A stretch of 64,000 bases of DNA, from NCBI GenBank assembly GCA_963823565.1, contig CAWGLR010000003.1, positions 682,001 through 746,000 of the forward strand, read 5' to 3'. The DNA is from RHKX01 sp963823565. GTDB taxonomy: Bacteria; Actinomycetota; Thermoleophilia; Solirubrobacterales; 70-9. Positions 16,083-24,113 of the stretch are shown here, one piece after another. The notes under the pieces were generated by a model, which searched no databases, was not told the DNA's origin, and was given only the letters and a program-made list of their open reading frames with translations. Every line of letters starts with the position of its first letter. The first letter of the stretch is position 1. Both the position numbers and the translations under genes were made by a program.

Positions 16083-17042
16083 TCAGGCCCGAAGCGTTAC
16101 CCGCGTCCCCGCGCCGGGCGCGGAGTCGACGTCCACCGCGCCGCCGCAGAGCAGCGCGCGCTCGCGCATCCCGGCGATCCCGAGCCCGTTGCCGTTGTCG
16201 CCCGGCGTGAACCCGCGGCCGTCGTCGGTGACCCGCAGCTCGAGCCGGCCCCCGGTTCCCTCGAGCCGAATGTCGACCCGGCCCGGCCGGCCGTGCTGGA
16301 CGGCGTTCGAGAGCGCCTCTTGGGCGATCCTGTAGGCGACGAGCTTGACGTCCTCGGAGACCGCTTCCAGGTCGGCGTCGGAGGCGAAGGACCCCTCGAT
16401 CCCGGTCCGCGCGGCGGTCTCGTCGAGGAGCGTGGCCAGCGCCGCCTCGAGCCCGAGGTCGTCGAGCACGGTCGGGCGCAGTTGGCGGGCGATTCGCAGG
16501 AGCTCCTCCATCGCCTCGGAGGCGACGGCGCCGGTCTCGGCCAGCTCGGGCTCCAGCTCCGGCCCGGCCTTGCGCCGCAGCGCCTCGATCAGCAGCAGCA
16601 CCGCGGTCAGCGACTGGTTGACCTCGTCGTGGAGGTCCAGCGCGATGCGCGCCCGCTCGCGCTCCTGCGCCTGCAACGCGGTGCTCGCTCCCTGCCGGCG
16701 CTCCGCCTCGAGCCGCTCGAGCATCTCGCGGAACGCGCGGTGGATCCGCTGCACTTCCTCGGGGCCCGCCGGCTCGGGTCGCCGGCGGGCGAGGCCCGGG
16801 CTGGTCAGGTCGGCCGACTCCATCTCCTCGACGAGGTGCTCCAGCGGTTCGAAGCGCCGTGACAGCAGGTAGACGTTGATCGCGACGGTGGCGGCGAGCG
16901 CGAAGCCGAGCACGAGGCTCATCGTGCCGCCGTCCCGGAGGGAGGTATCGGGGTTCGTCGCGATCGAGGCAGCGACGACCGCCGCTGCGATCAGCAGCAG
17001 GTTGACGACCAGGACCTGTGTCAGCAGCGTTCCGCGGCGCAT
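16083..17042 (-). CDS. Membrane sensor histidine kinase (NarX/DesK type)
   Basis: A 319-residue kinase. Two N-terminal transmembrane helices (about 7-28 and 40-62) are separated by a very short outer loop (NPDTSLRDGG), so the sensor input is probably membrane-related. A HAMP-like linker follows. The HisKA_3 dimerisation helix ERARIALDLHDEVNQSL holds the phosphorylated His (about 139). The HATPase domain has an N-box region (YRIAQEALSNAVQHG) and G-boxes DDGRGFTPGDNGNGLG and GAGTRVTL. It lies upstream of, and is probably co-transcribed with, the NarL-type regulator. Confidence 0.93.
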   Translation of the reverse strand: MRRGTLLTQVLVVNLLLIAAAVVAASIATNPDTSLRDGGTMSLVLGFALAATVAINVYLLSRRFEPLEHLVEEMESADLTSPGLARRRPEPAGPEEVQRIHRAFREMLERLEAERRQGASTALQAQERERARIALDLHDEVNQSLTAVLLLIEALRRKAGPELEPELAETGAVASEAMEELLRIARQLRPTVLDDLGLEAALATLLDETAARTGIEGSFASDADLEAVSEDVKLVAYRIAQEALSNAVQHGRPGRVDIRLEGTGGRLELRVTDDGRGFTPGDNGNGLGIAGMRERALLCGGAVDVDSAPGAGTRVTLRA

Positions 17043-17147
17043 GGCTCCAGGAGGGAAATCGGCGCGGGAGGCGCTCTACCTTAGGAGCCGATTAGCCCTG
17101 CGTGTCACCATTCATCGCCTACCGACCCTCAGGAGGGACAGACGACG

Positions 17148-18008
17148 ATGACGACGACACGCAGCTCCAACTTCGCCGCGGGCCTCAGGACCACGCTACT
17201 GCTCGCCGGCCTCGCCGGCCTCCTCGTGGCCGTGGGAGCCGCGATCGGCGGCCCCGACACCGCGCTGCTCTTCCTGTTCATCGCGCTGGCGATCAACCTC
17301 GGCACTTACTGGTTCAGCGACCGGATCGCGCTGAAGATGGCCAGGGCTCAGCCGATGCCGGAGGAGCAGGCGCCGAAGATCTACGAGATGGTGCGCGAGC
17401 TGACGACGGCCGCGAAGATGCCGATGCCGGCGCTCTACGTCATCCCGCAGAGCCAGCCGAACGCGTTCGCCACGGGTCGCAACCCCGATCACGCGGCGGT
17501 CGCGATCACCGCCGGGATCATGAAGCTGCTCTCGCCGGACGAGCTGCGGGGCGTCATCGCCCACGAGCTTGCCCACATCCGCAACCGCGACACGCTGATC
17601 CAGTCGGTCGCGGCGGCGATCGGCGGCGCCATCTCCTACCTCGGCTACATGCTGATGTTCTTCGGCGGCGACGACGAGAGCCCGCTCAGCCTCATCGCCT
17701 CGCTGGTGCTGGTCCTGCTCGCCCCGATCGCCGCGACGATCATCCAGCTCGCGATCTCACGCCAGCGCGAGTTCTCGGCCGACGCGACCGGCGCCCAGAT
17801 CTCGGGCAACCCTGAGAGCCTCGCCTCGGCGCTGCTGCGCCTCGAGGAGGGGAGCAAGGCGATTCCGATGCAGGTCAACCAGGCGACCGAGTGCATGTAC
17901 ATCGTCAAGCCGTTCTCCGGCAAGGGCATCCAGGGCCTGTTCAGCACGCACCCGCCGATCGAGGAGCGCGTCAAGCGCCTCCGGCAGATGCGTCCGGCGC
18001 TGGGGTAG
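17148..18008 (+). CDS. htpX: HtpX-type membrane zinc protease
   Basis: A 286-residue M48 peptidase. Two N-terminal transmembrane helices (about 14-33 and 36-57), zinc motif HELAH in GVIAHELAHIRNRD (about 141-145), two further helices, and the third ligand Glu in QREFSADATGAQISG. HtpX is a housekeeping protease that degrades misfolded membrane proteins on the inner face. CAGGAGGGA at about 17129-17137 is a strong ribosome binding site, so this gene has a leader of normal type. Length and motif order are standard. Confidence 0.95.
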   Translation: MTTTRSSNFAAGLRTTLLLAGLAGLLVAVGAAIGGPDTALLFLFIALAINLGTYWFSDRIALKMARAQPMPEEQAPKIYEMVRELTTAAKMPMPALYVIPQSQPNAFATGRNPDHAAVAITAGIMKLLSPDELRGVIAHELAHIRNRDTLIQSVAAAIGGAISYLGYMLMFFGGDDESPLSLIASLVLVLLAPIAATIIQLAISRQREFSADATGAQISGNPESLASALLRLEEGSKAIPMQVNQATECMYIVKPFSGKGIQGLFSTHPPIEERVKRLRQMRPALG

Positions 18009-18014
18009 CGCAAG

Positions 18015-18034
18015 CTATACTTTCTGAAGTAATG
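18015..18034 (+). promoter_or_regulatory. Leaderless promoter/operator shared with cysM
   Basis: CTATACTTTCTGAAGTAATG: a TATACT -10 element, then a 10-base spacer, then the ATG of the rhodanese-MoeB gene. The same stretch with three substitutions lies in front of cysM (32260-32279). ACTT-TCTG-AAGT within it is an inverted repeat. No Shine-Dalgarno sequence is present. Confidence 0.65.
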
Positions 18035-19237
18035 GAAGCCTCGACCGAGACCAAGATCCGCCGCTCCGGCTCCGACCTCATCTCCCGCGCCAAGGAGAGC
18101 ATCGAGGAGGTGCAGCCGACCGAGGCGAGCGAGGAGCTGCACGGCGACGGCGACGTCGCCCTCGTCGACGTCCGCGAGCAGCATGAGTTCGAGGAGCGCC
18201 ACATCGACGGCGCAATCCACGTCCCCCGCGGCCACCTCGAGTCGCGGATCGAGCAATTCGTCCCCGATCGCTCCAAGCGGGTCATCCTCTACTGCGCCTC
18301 CGGCATCCGCTCGGCGCTCGCCGCCAAGACCCTCGCCGAGGACCTCGGCTACGAGGACGTCGCGTCGATGGCCGGCGGGATCACGCTCTGGCGCGACCGC
18401 GGCCTCCCCGTCGTCACGCCGCGCTCGCTCACGCAGGAGCAGAAGGAGCGCTACTCGCGCCACATCCTCGTCCCCGAGATCGGCCTCGAGGGCCAGCTCA
18501 AGCTGCTCGACGCCAAGGTCCTGCTCCTCGGCGCCGGCGGGCTCGGCTCGCCGACCGCGCTCTACCTCGCCGCCGCCGGCGTCGGCACGATCGGCCTGAT
18601 CGACGACGACGTCGTCGACGCCTCGAACCTGCAGCGCCAGGTGATCCACAACACCGAGCGGATCGGGATGCCGAAGACCGAGTCGGCGCGGAAGTCGATC
18701 GAGGCGCTCAACCCCGACGTAAACGTCATCGAGCACAACGGCCGCCTCAACGCCGACAACGTCATCGAGCTCCTTTCCGACTACGACGTGATCGTCGACG
18801 GCGCCGACAACTTCCCCACCCGCTACCTGCTCAACGACGCCTCGGTACGGCTGCGCAAGCCGGTCGTCTCGGCCTCGATCCTCTCCTTCGACGGGCAGAT
18901 CTCGACCTTCGTCCCCTTCGAGGGACCCTGCTACCGCTGCCTCTACCCGACCCCCCCGCCGCCGGAACTCGCCCCGAGCTGCGGCGCCGCGGGCGTCCTC
19001 GGGATGCTCCCGGGGATCATGGGCCTGTTGCAGTCGCTCGAGGTCTTCAAGCTCGTGACCGGCGCCGGCACGCCGCTCATCGGCCGCCTCCTGCTGTTCG
19101 AGGCCCTCGGTACCGAGTTCACCGAGCTCAAGGTCAAGCGCGACCCCGACTGCCCGATCTGCGGCCACAACGCGCCCGAGATCGCCGACGAGGACCTGGG
19201 CAAGTTCCCCGACTACGAGCTGTTCTGCGCGGGCTGA
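18032..19237 (+). CDS. Rhodanese-MoeB/ThiF fusion: sulfur-carrier adenylyl- and sulfurtransferase
   Basis: A 401-residue protein. Residues 25-125 are a rhodanese domain with DVREQHEFEERHI and the active Cys in LYCASGIRS; residues 140-395 are a MoeB/ThiF-type E1 with GAGGLGSPTALYLAAAGVG (ATP loop), DNFPTRYLLND, PSCGAAGVLG, and zinc ligands CYRC and CPIC. Such enzymes adenylate the C-terminal Gly of ubiquitin-like carriers (CysO, MoaD, ThiS) and load sulfur. In Mycobacterium MoeZ the rhodanese domain is C-terminal; here it is N-terminal. The likely client is the CysO-like protein at 20369. It shares promoter sequence with cysM. Confidence 0.92.
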   Translation: MEASTETKIRRSGSDLISRAKESIEEVQPTEASEELHGDGDVALVDVREQHEFEERHIDGAIHVPRGHLESRIEQFVPDRSKRVILYCASGIRSALAAKTLAEDLGYEDVASMAGGITLWRDRGLPVVTPRSLTQEQKERYSRHILVPEIGLEGQLKLLDAKVLLLGAGGLGSPTALYLAAAGVGTIGLIDDDVVDASNLQRQVIHNTERIGMPKTESARKSIEALNPDVNVIEHNGRLNADNVIELLSDYDVIVDGADNFPTRYLLNDASVRLRKPVVSASILSFDGQISTFVPFEGPCYRCLYPTPPPPELAPSCGAAGVLGMLPGIMGLLQSLEVFKLVTGAGTPLIGRLLLFEALGTEFTELKVKRDPDCPICGHNAPEIADEDLGKFPDYELFCAG

Positions 19238-19350
19238 CGGGTCGTTGAACGCCAGCTCGGCGTCATCGGCCGGCTCACGGCCCAAGGCCGCAGCGCCGCC
19301 CCCTTCCCTTGATCCGGCGTCCACCGGAGCCGTCGGACCTTGGAGGAGGA

Positions 19351-19377
19351 ATGACTCGCTCTAGAGTCCCGCTCTGA
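19351..19377 (+). CDS. Possible 8-codon leader peptide before the dioxygenase
   Basis: ATG with a consensus ribosome site (GGAGGAGGA at 19342-19350) encodes MTRSRVPL and stops as TGATG onto the dioxygenase ATG at 19377. The strong ribosome site is otherwise too far from the dioxygenase start to serve it. TAGAGT at 19362-19367, 9 bases before that start, offers a competing leaderless reading. Confidence 0.35.
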   Translation: MTRSRVPL

Positions 19378-20348
19378 TGATGAGCCGGATCAAGTACTGG
19401 GCCGAGGAGCTGGCGCGGCGCCTGCGGCCGTTCCTGGTGCTGAACAACCTGGTACACCGGCGGCAGCTGACCGAAACGGGCCGGCGGTACCGCGAGCTGG
19501 GACTGAGGAAGCCCTGGTTCGGGCTGGTGCGACACGCCGAGGTTGCCGACCGCGGGGATGCCGTCGCTCGCCTGGATCGCGCCGACGGCGTCGAGGAGCT
19601 GCACGCGGACCCCGCGTTCGAGTCGCTCCCCGAGGAGACGCGGCGGGGGCTGGAGGCGTGGCCGGAGCAGGGCTACCTGGTCGCCGAGGGGCTGATCGAC
19701 CGGGCCGTCGTCGAGCGGCTCAACCGCGACGTGGACGCGCTCGCCGGCGGCGGCTCGATCCGGGAGCACCATCGCTCGGCGCGGTTCATGAACGTTCACA
19801 CGAAGTCGGAGGCGGCGAGCGAGATCGTCGCCGACCCGAGGGTCGAGGCGATCCTCGAGCTGATCCTGGGCCGGCCCGCGCTGCTTTTTCAGACGATCAG
19901 CTTCGTGAGGGGCAGCCAGCAGGAGGCTCACTCCGACGCCTTCCACATGATGACCGAGCCTCCCGGGTTCCTCGTCGGGGTCTGGGTGGCGCTCGAGGAC
20001 ATCGACGAGGACAGCGGGCCCGTGTTCTACGTCCCCGGGAGCCATCGGCTGCCCTACGTGATGAGCGAGGACCTCGACCTCGAGAGGCCGCCGCCGCTGC
20101 TGACGCCCGACAAGGGCGCCGCCTACGTGAAGCGGATGAAGGAGATGACCGCCCGGGCCGAGCAGGAGCCGCGGAAGTTCACCGCGAAGGCCGGCGACGT
20201 GCTCTTCTGGCACCACAACCTGCTCCACGGCGGATCGGGGATCACCCGCCAGGGATCGACGCGCCGGAGCCTCGTCGCGCACTACTTCGCCGAGGGGGTC
20301 CTCTGCTACCACGAGGTCACCGAGCGTCCCGCGCTGCTGAGCGCCTGA
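19377..20348 (+). CDS. Phytanoyl-CoA dioxygenase (PhyH)-family Fe(II)/2-oxoglutarate oxygenase
   Basis: A 323-residue non-haem iron oxygenase. The iron ligands fit HxD...H: His and Asp in AHSDAFHMM (about 182-184) and a distal His in LLHGGSGITRQGS (about 284), with the following Arg placed for 2-oxoglutarate. VWVALEDIDEDSGPVFYVPG and SHRLPY are typical of PhyH-type small-molecule hydroxylases. The substrate is unknown; members act on lipids, ectoine and natural products. The N-terminal 100 residues are charged. Start is ATG 19377 or 19380. The CysO gene follows by 20 bases and could be co-transcribed, though it has its own promoter-like element. Confidence 0.9.
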   Translation: MMSRIKYWAEELARRLRPFLVLNNLVHRRQLTETGRRYRELGLRKPWFGLVRHAEVADRGDAVARLDRADGVEELHADPAFESLPEETRRGLEAWPEQGYLVAEGLIDRAVVERLNRDVDALAGGGSIREHHRSARFMNVHTKSEAASEIVADPRVEAILELILGRPALLFQTISFVRGSQQEAHSDAFHMMTEPPGFLVGVWVALEDIDEDSGPVFYVPGSHRLPYVMSEDLDLERPPPLLTPDKGAAYVKRMKEMTARAEQEPRKFTAKAGDVLFWHHNLLHGGSGITRQGSTRRSLVAHYFAEGVLCYHEVTERPALLSA

Positions 20349-20368
20349 GTCCTCTACCCTCACGCCTC

Positions 20369-20647
20369 GTGCCCAAGGTCAAGATCCCACCGGTCCTCCG
20401 CGCCCAGGTCGGAGGGGAGGCCCTCCTCGAGGTCTCCGGCGACGACGTCGGCAGCGCCCTGCGAGCGCTCGCCGAAGCGCACCCGGGGGTCGAGGGACAG
20501 CTCTTCGATGCCTCCGGCGAGCTCAACCGCTACGTCAACGTCTACCTCAACGACGAGGACGTCCGCCTGCTGGACGGGCTGGGTACCGCGGTCTCGGGAG
20601 ACGACACGGTCGTCATCCTGCCGGCGATGGCCGGCGGCTCGCGCTGA
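20369..20647 (+). CDS. cysO: CysO/MoaD-like sulfur-carrier protein with GG-Ser-Arg tail
   Basis: A 92-residue ubiquitin-fold protein matching CysO of Mycobacterium in its landmarks: IPPVLRAQVGGEA, a central FDASGELNRYVNVYLNDED and TVVILPAMAGG. CysO carries sulfide as a C-terminal thiocarboxylate used by CysM; the extra cysteine is then released by the Mec protease. The unusual point is that the protein ends GGSR, not GG, so activation should first need removal of Ser-Arg. GTG 20369 is preceded by TACCCT (20355-20360) with an 8-base gap, a leaderless arrangement. Confidence 0.9.
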   Translation: MPKVKIPPVLRAQVGGEALLEVSGDDVGSALRALAEAHPGVEGQLFDASGELNRYVNVYLNDEDVRLLDGLGTAVSGDDTVVILPAMAGGSR

Positions 20648-20668
20648 CGCCTCCTTCGCAGGGGGCGC

Positions 20669-21769
20669 TCAGGGAGTGCCGCCGCTGATCTCGGTGAAGG
20701 CCTCCCAGGCGGGCTTGGCGTCGCGATCGGAGTCCAGCAGACCCGCGCTCGCACACCAGGCGCAATCGCCGCCCGGGTCGCCGTCGTGCCACGTGTACCA
20801 GATGATTCCCTGCAGGTCGATGGCGTCGCGCTCGGCGAGCAGGGCGTCGTAGCTCTTGGTCAGCAGCTTCGCCTGCTCCTCCGGAGTCTTCGCGAGGTCG
20901 CTGCCCGAGCTCGGATCCGATCCCCAGCCGATCTCCGTGACCCAGGTCGCGGCGTCGTCCCCGGCGTCGGCGACGACCGCATGGGTCTCGTCGACCTGGT
21001 CCATCACGTCGCCCGCCGTCGGCCCGTAGGGATGGAGCCCGACCGCGTCTATCGCCTCGGCGAGCCCATCCTGCTCGTAGACCGCGCGGAGGAAGTCGGT
21101 CGACTTGATGGCGCCCTCGGACTGCGGGGTGATGAACATTCCCGCGGTCATCACCTCCGCCTCGGGGTCGATCTCCTTGATCACCTTGGACGAGCGCGCG
21201 AAGAGCTGCGAGTAGTCGTTCGGGTCGGGCGCCGGGAGCCAGAAGACCGAGGAGTTGGGCTCGTTCCAGATCTCCCAGACCCGGACCGGCTTCGGGTCCA
21301 GGTCCGGATCCCTTTGAGCCAGCGTGCGCCAGAGCTCGCCGTCGGGCCCGTAGCGGGCAACGGCGGCCTTGAGGAACTCGGCCCAGGCGTCGAACGACTC
21401 CTCGCTGTTCGTCGGCGCCTCGCTGCTGCTCTCCGCGTACGCGGTGGGGGTCCCGTAGACGTAGGGGATGGGCTGGATGCCGTGCTGCGCGAGCTGCTCG
21501 AAAAGCGCGTCGTAGTCGGTCCAGTAGTAGGCGCCCTCGGACCGCTCGACGCTCTGCCAGGAGAGGAGCACGTGGTAGCTGCCGATCCCGCCCGTGCTCA
21601 TCCGGGCGAAGTCGGCGTCGTTCGGCGGAAGAGACGGAGCGATGCCGAAGAACGCGCCGTGGTCGCCGCCGACCCCGGGTTGCTCGTCGTCGGACCCGGA
21701 GGAGCCGCAGGCGGTGAGCGCGACCGCCGCAGCCGCAGTGGCTGCCAATGCGAGGGATGTGCGCCTCAT
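20669..21769 (-). CDS. Exported glycoside hydrolase lipoprotein (clan A TIM barrel)
   Basis: A 366-residue lipoprotein (lipobox LTAC at about 19-22) with a clan GH-A barrel. The acid/base Glu is in WEIWNEPNSSVFW and the nucleophile Glu in TWVTEIGWGSD, as in GH39/GH5-like enzymes. A conserved tail motif DCAWCASAGLLD may form a disulfide. A paralogue at 28373 shares the landmarks WNEPNS, AEVMTAG, VTEIGWGS and the WC-x-S-x-GL tail. The pair brackets a polysaccharide locus, so trimming of the exported glycan is likely. ATG 21769 overlaps the stop of the upstream gene (ATGA). Confidence 0.88.
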   Translation of the reverse strand: MRRTSLALAATAAAAVALTACGSSGSDDEQPGVGGDHGAFFGIAPSLPPNDADFARMSTGGIGSYHVLLSWQSVERSEGAYYWTDYDALFEQLAQHGIQPIPYVYGTPTAYAESSSEAPTNSEESFDAWAEFLKAAVARYGPDGELWRTLAQRDPDLDPKPVRVWEIWNEPNSSVFWLPAPDPNDYSQLFARSSKVIKEIDPEAEVMTAGMFITPQSEGAIKSTDFLRAVYEQDGLAEAIDAVGLHPYGPTAGDVMDQVDETHAVVADAGDDAATWVTEIGWGSDPSSGSDLAKTPEEQAKLLTKSYDALLAERDAIDLQGIIWYTWHDGDPGGDCAWCASAGLLDSDRDAKPAWEAFTEISGGTP

Positions 21770-22128
21770 CGCGGCGCGCTCGACCGGCGGCCCGAGAGGA
21801 GAAGCGCTCCGGCGCCGAGCAGGAGGACGGCGATCAGCGCCCACCCGGAGGGCGAGGCGACCGCCCCGAGGGCCTCCAGCGAGCTCTCGGGGGGATCGGT
21901 CTCGCCGACGACGCCGGGCCCCGTCTCGGGCTCGGGCTCGGTCTCCTCCGCGGCAGGCAGCTTCCCCGGCCCATCGCGCTCGGCGAGGCGGGATCCCACC
22001 GGGCCGAGCGAGTACTCGTCGATGGCCGCCGGCTCGGCGGTCGCCGCGGCGGGAGCGGCGAGCGCCGCCGCAGCAAGCAGGATGGCGGGCAGCGCCCGGC
22101 GGCTCGTAAACTTCGCACGGCGACTCAT
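21766..22128 (-). CDS. Exported surface protein with C-terminal anchor
   Basis: A 120-residue protein: N-terminal signal (RRALPAILLAAAALAAPAAA), a Pro/Glu-rich middle (EETEPEPETGPG) and a C-terminal hydrophobic helix followed by RRSSAPR, a layout seen in wall- or membrane-tethered proteins; no LPxTG motif is present. It is divergent from the O-antigen-ligase-like gene with only 21 bases between starts, and overlaps the glycoside hydrolase by four bases. TACCCT upstream fits a leaderless or short-leader start. It may hold or space the hydrolase at the surface; this is inference. Confidence 0.7.
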   Translation of the reverse strand: MSRRAKFTSRRALPAILLAAAALAAPAAATAEPAAIDEYSLGPVGSRLAERDGPGKLPAAEETEPEPETGPGVVGETDPPESSLEALGAVASPSGWALIAVLLLGAGALLLSGRRSSAPR

Positions 22129-22149
22129 GATCGACGGAGAAGGGTAGTG

Positions 22150-24021
22150 ATGCAGGTTCGCCCGGACCGTCGGGTCGTGGTCGCGGCTGCGCTCGCGGCG
22201 TCGCTTCTCGGAATCGCCCTCGCCGACGGCGGCTCCGGAGACGCCGCGCTCGCCGTCGTCGCCGCGGGGAGCTGGGTCGCGCTCCTCGCGCTCGCCCTGG
22301 CGGGCCGGATCCGGTCCCGGGCGCCCGTGGCGCTCCTCGTGGCGGCCGGCGCGCTCCTGGCGCTGACCGCGCTCACCACCCTGTCGCTCGCATGGGCGCG
22401 AAGCGACGGCGACGCGTTCGTCGAGGCGTTGCGGATGGCCGCCTACACCGGCGTGCTCGTGCTCGCCGGGCTCACCGCGGGCCGAGATCGGCTCGAGGTC
22501 GTCCTCGCCGCGACGGCCTCGGCGGTGCTCGCGGTGGCGGCGATCTCGCTCGGCGCCCGATTGCTCTTCGCGTCCGGGGATGTCGACCTCGTCGCGGTGC
22601 TCCCGAGCGCCGCCGGCCGGCTCAGCTATCCGGTCGGGTACTGGAACGCGCTCGGGGCGATGATGACGCTCGGCCTTCCGCCGATCGCCTGGCTCGCCGC
22701 GACCGCTCGCGGCCCCTCCTGGCGAGGCGCGGCGATGGCGGCCTTCGCGCCGCCGTTGCTCGTCGCATACATGGCCTCCTCGCGGGGGGCGCTCATCGCC
22801 GCCGCGCTCGGGATCGGCATCGTCGTCGCCTTCGCCGCCTCCCGCCGCCGGGCGCTGGCGGGGTCGCTCGTCGGGGTCGCGTGCTCGGTGCCGGCGCTGG
22901 CGGCGGCGACGATCGCCTCCGGGATCCTCGATACGGCCGGGTCGGGATCGCCCGGGCGCTCGGAGATCGTCGTCCTGCTCGCGCTCGCGGTGGGTGGCCT
23001 CGTCGCCTGGCGCGCCGGACCCGGGCTCGCCGATCGGCTTGCGGCCTCGCGGCTGCTCGCGCTGCGCATCCCGGTCCGCGCCTGGCCGCTCGCCTTCGTC
23101 GTCGCGATCGCGGCGGGGGTGGCCCTCGCGGGCCCGGCGGCGCTCGTCGGCGACGTCGGCGGTGGTGGAGGCGAGGAGCCGGCGCAGCTGCGGACCGTCG
23201 GCGTGGCCTCGGTATCGGGATCGGGTCGCTCGAGCTTCTGGGAGGCCGCCCTCGACGCGTTCGCCGAGGAGCCGGTCCGAGGGATCGGGGCGGGCGGATA
23301 CGAGGGGTACTGGAATGCCCATGGCGCGCTCGCAGCCCCGGCCCGTAACGCGCACTCCGAGCCCCTCGAGCTGCTCGCCGAGCTCGGGCTCGCCGGTCTC
23401 GGGTGCTTCGCCGCATTGCTCGGAGCGGTCCTCGTCGGCGGCGTGGCCGCGGCACGCGTCCGCGACGGCGGGCCGGCGGGGCCGGCGCTCGGCATCGTCG
23501 TGGCCGGTCTCGTCGGATTCGCGGTCGACTGGACCTGGCAGTTCCCGGCGATCGCAGCTCCCTTCCTGCTGGCTGCGGGCGCGCTCGCCGGCTCGGCTCC
23601 TCCGGGGGCGAGGCTCGTCCGTCTGCCCGCCGTCGCGACCGCCGTCGCGCTCGCGGCGCTGGCGGCGGCGACCATCTGGGGCGCCGGCGTCGTCGCGGCC
23701 GCCTCCTCCCGGCTCGACGCGAGCGATCGGGCGATCGCCGAGGGCAGGCTCGACGAAGCGGCGCGCGCCGCCCGCGCGGCCGTCGCCGTCGAGCCGTGGG
23801 CGGCCGAGCCCTGGCTGCGACTCGCCGAGGCGGAGGGGCTGGCGGGGAACCAGCTTGCGGCCCTGCGCGCCGCACGCGAGGCGGTGCGGCTCGCACCAGA
23901 GGACTACCGATCGTGGATGCTCGCGGCCGACGCGCAGCTTCGGCTCGGCGACCCGGGCCTCGGAAACGCCTACCGGGCTCGCGGGATCTCGCTCTACCCG
24001 CTGACCGTCGGACGCGGTTAG
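22150..24021 (+). CDS. O-antigen ligase/polymerase-like membrane protein with TPR-like tail
   Basis: A 623-residue protein with about a dozen transmembrane segments across residues 10-520, including GRLSYPVGYWNALGAMM and the large outer loop with GSGRSSFWEAALDAFAEEP and ARNAHSEPLELLAELG; the H-S-E-P-L-E motif and preceding GIGAGGYEGYW are characteristic of Wzy_C O-antigen ligase/polymerase proteins. The last 90 residues (RLDASDRAIAEGRLDEAARA onward) form TPR-like helical repeats. It probably polymerises or transfers a lipid-linked glycan outside the membrane. GGAGAAGGG precedes ATG 22150. First gene of the polysaccharide locus. Confidence 0.85.
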   Translation: MQVRPDRRVVVAAALAASLLGIALADGGSGDAALAVVAAGSWVALLALALAGRIRSRAPVALLVAAGALLALTALTTLSLAWARSDGDAFVEALRMAAYTGVLVLAGLTAGRDRLEVVLAATASAVLAVAAISLGARLLFASGDVDLVAVLPSAAGRLSYPVGYWNALGAMMTLGLPPIAWLAATARGPSWRGAAMAAFAPPLLVAYMASSRGALIAAALGIGIVVAFAASRRRALAGSLVGVACSVPALAAATIASGILDTAGSGSPGRSEIVVLLALAVGGLVAWRAGPGLADRLAASRLLALRIPVRAWPLAFVVAIAAGVALAGPAALVGDVGGGGGEEPAQLRTVGVASVSGSGRSSFWEAALDAFAEEPVRGIGAGGYEGYWNAHGALAAPARNAHSEPLELLAELGLAGLGCFAALLGAVLVGGVAAARVRDGGPAGPALGIVVAGLVGFAVDWTWQFPAIAAPFLLAAGALAGSAPPGARLVRLPAVATAVALAALAAATIWGAGVVAAASSRLDASDRAIAEGRLDEAARAARAAVAVEPWAAEPWLRLAEAEGLAGNQLAALRAAREAVRLAPEDYRSWMLAADAQLRLGDPGLGNAYRARGISLYPLTVGRG

Positions 24022-24043
24022 GGGATGCCGGCGGCGCCCTCGG

Positions 24044-24067
24044 TTTATCCTCCGGGTTGAGGATTAA
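24044..24067. promoter_or_regulatory. Inverted repeat before the sugar-phosphate transferase gene
   Basis: TTTATCCTC-CGGGTT-GAGGATTAA, matching at 8 of 9 positions per arm, lies 23 bases after the ligase-like gene and 47 before GTG 24114. It is AT-rich for this genome. It could be an operator or, less likely, a short terminator without a U-run. Confidence 0.4.
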
Positions 24068-24113
24068 CTCAGGAACCGGCGGACCGCGCTCCCGCACGCG
24101 AGCGCCGCTGCGA

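Noticed and set aside
20376..20650. ThiS or MoaD assignment for the sulfur carrier
   Set aside because: RYVNVYLNDEDVR and the ILPAMAGG end match CysO more closely, and cysM-mec are in the window while thi and moa genes are not.
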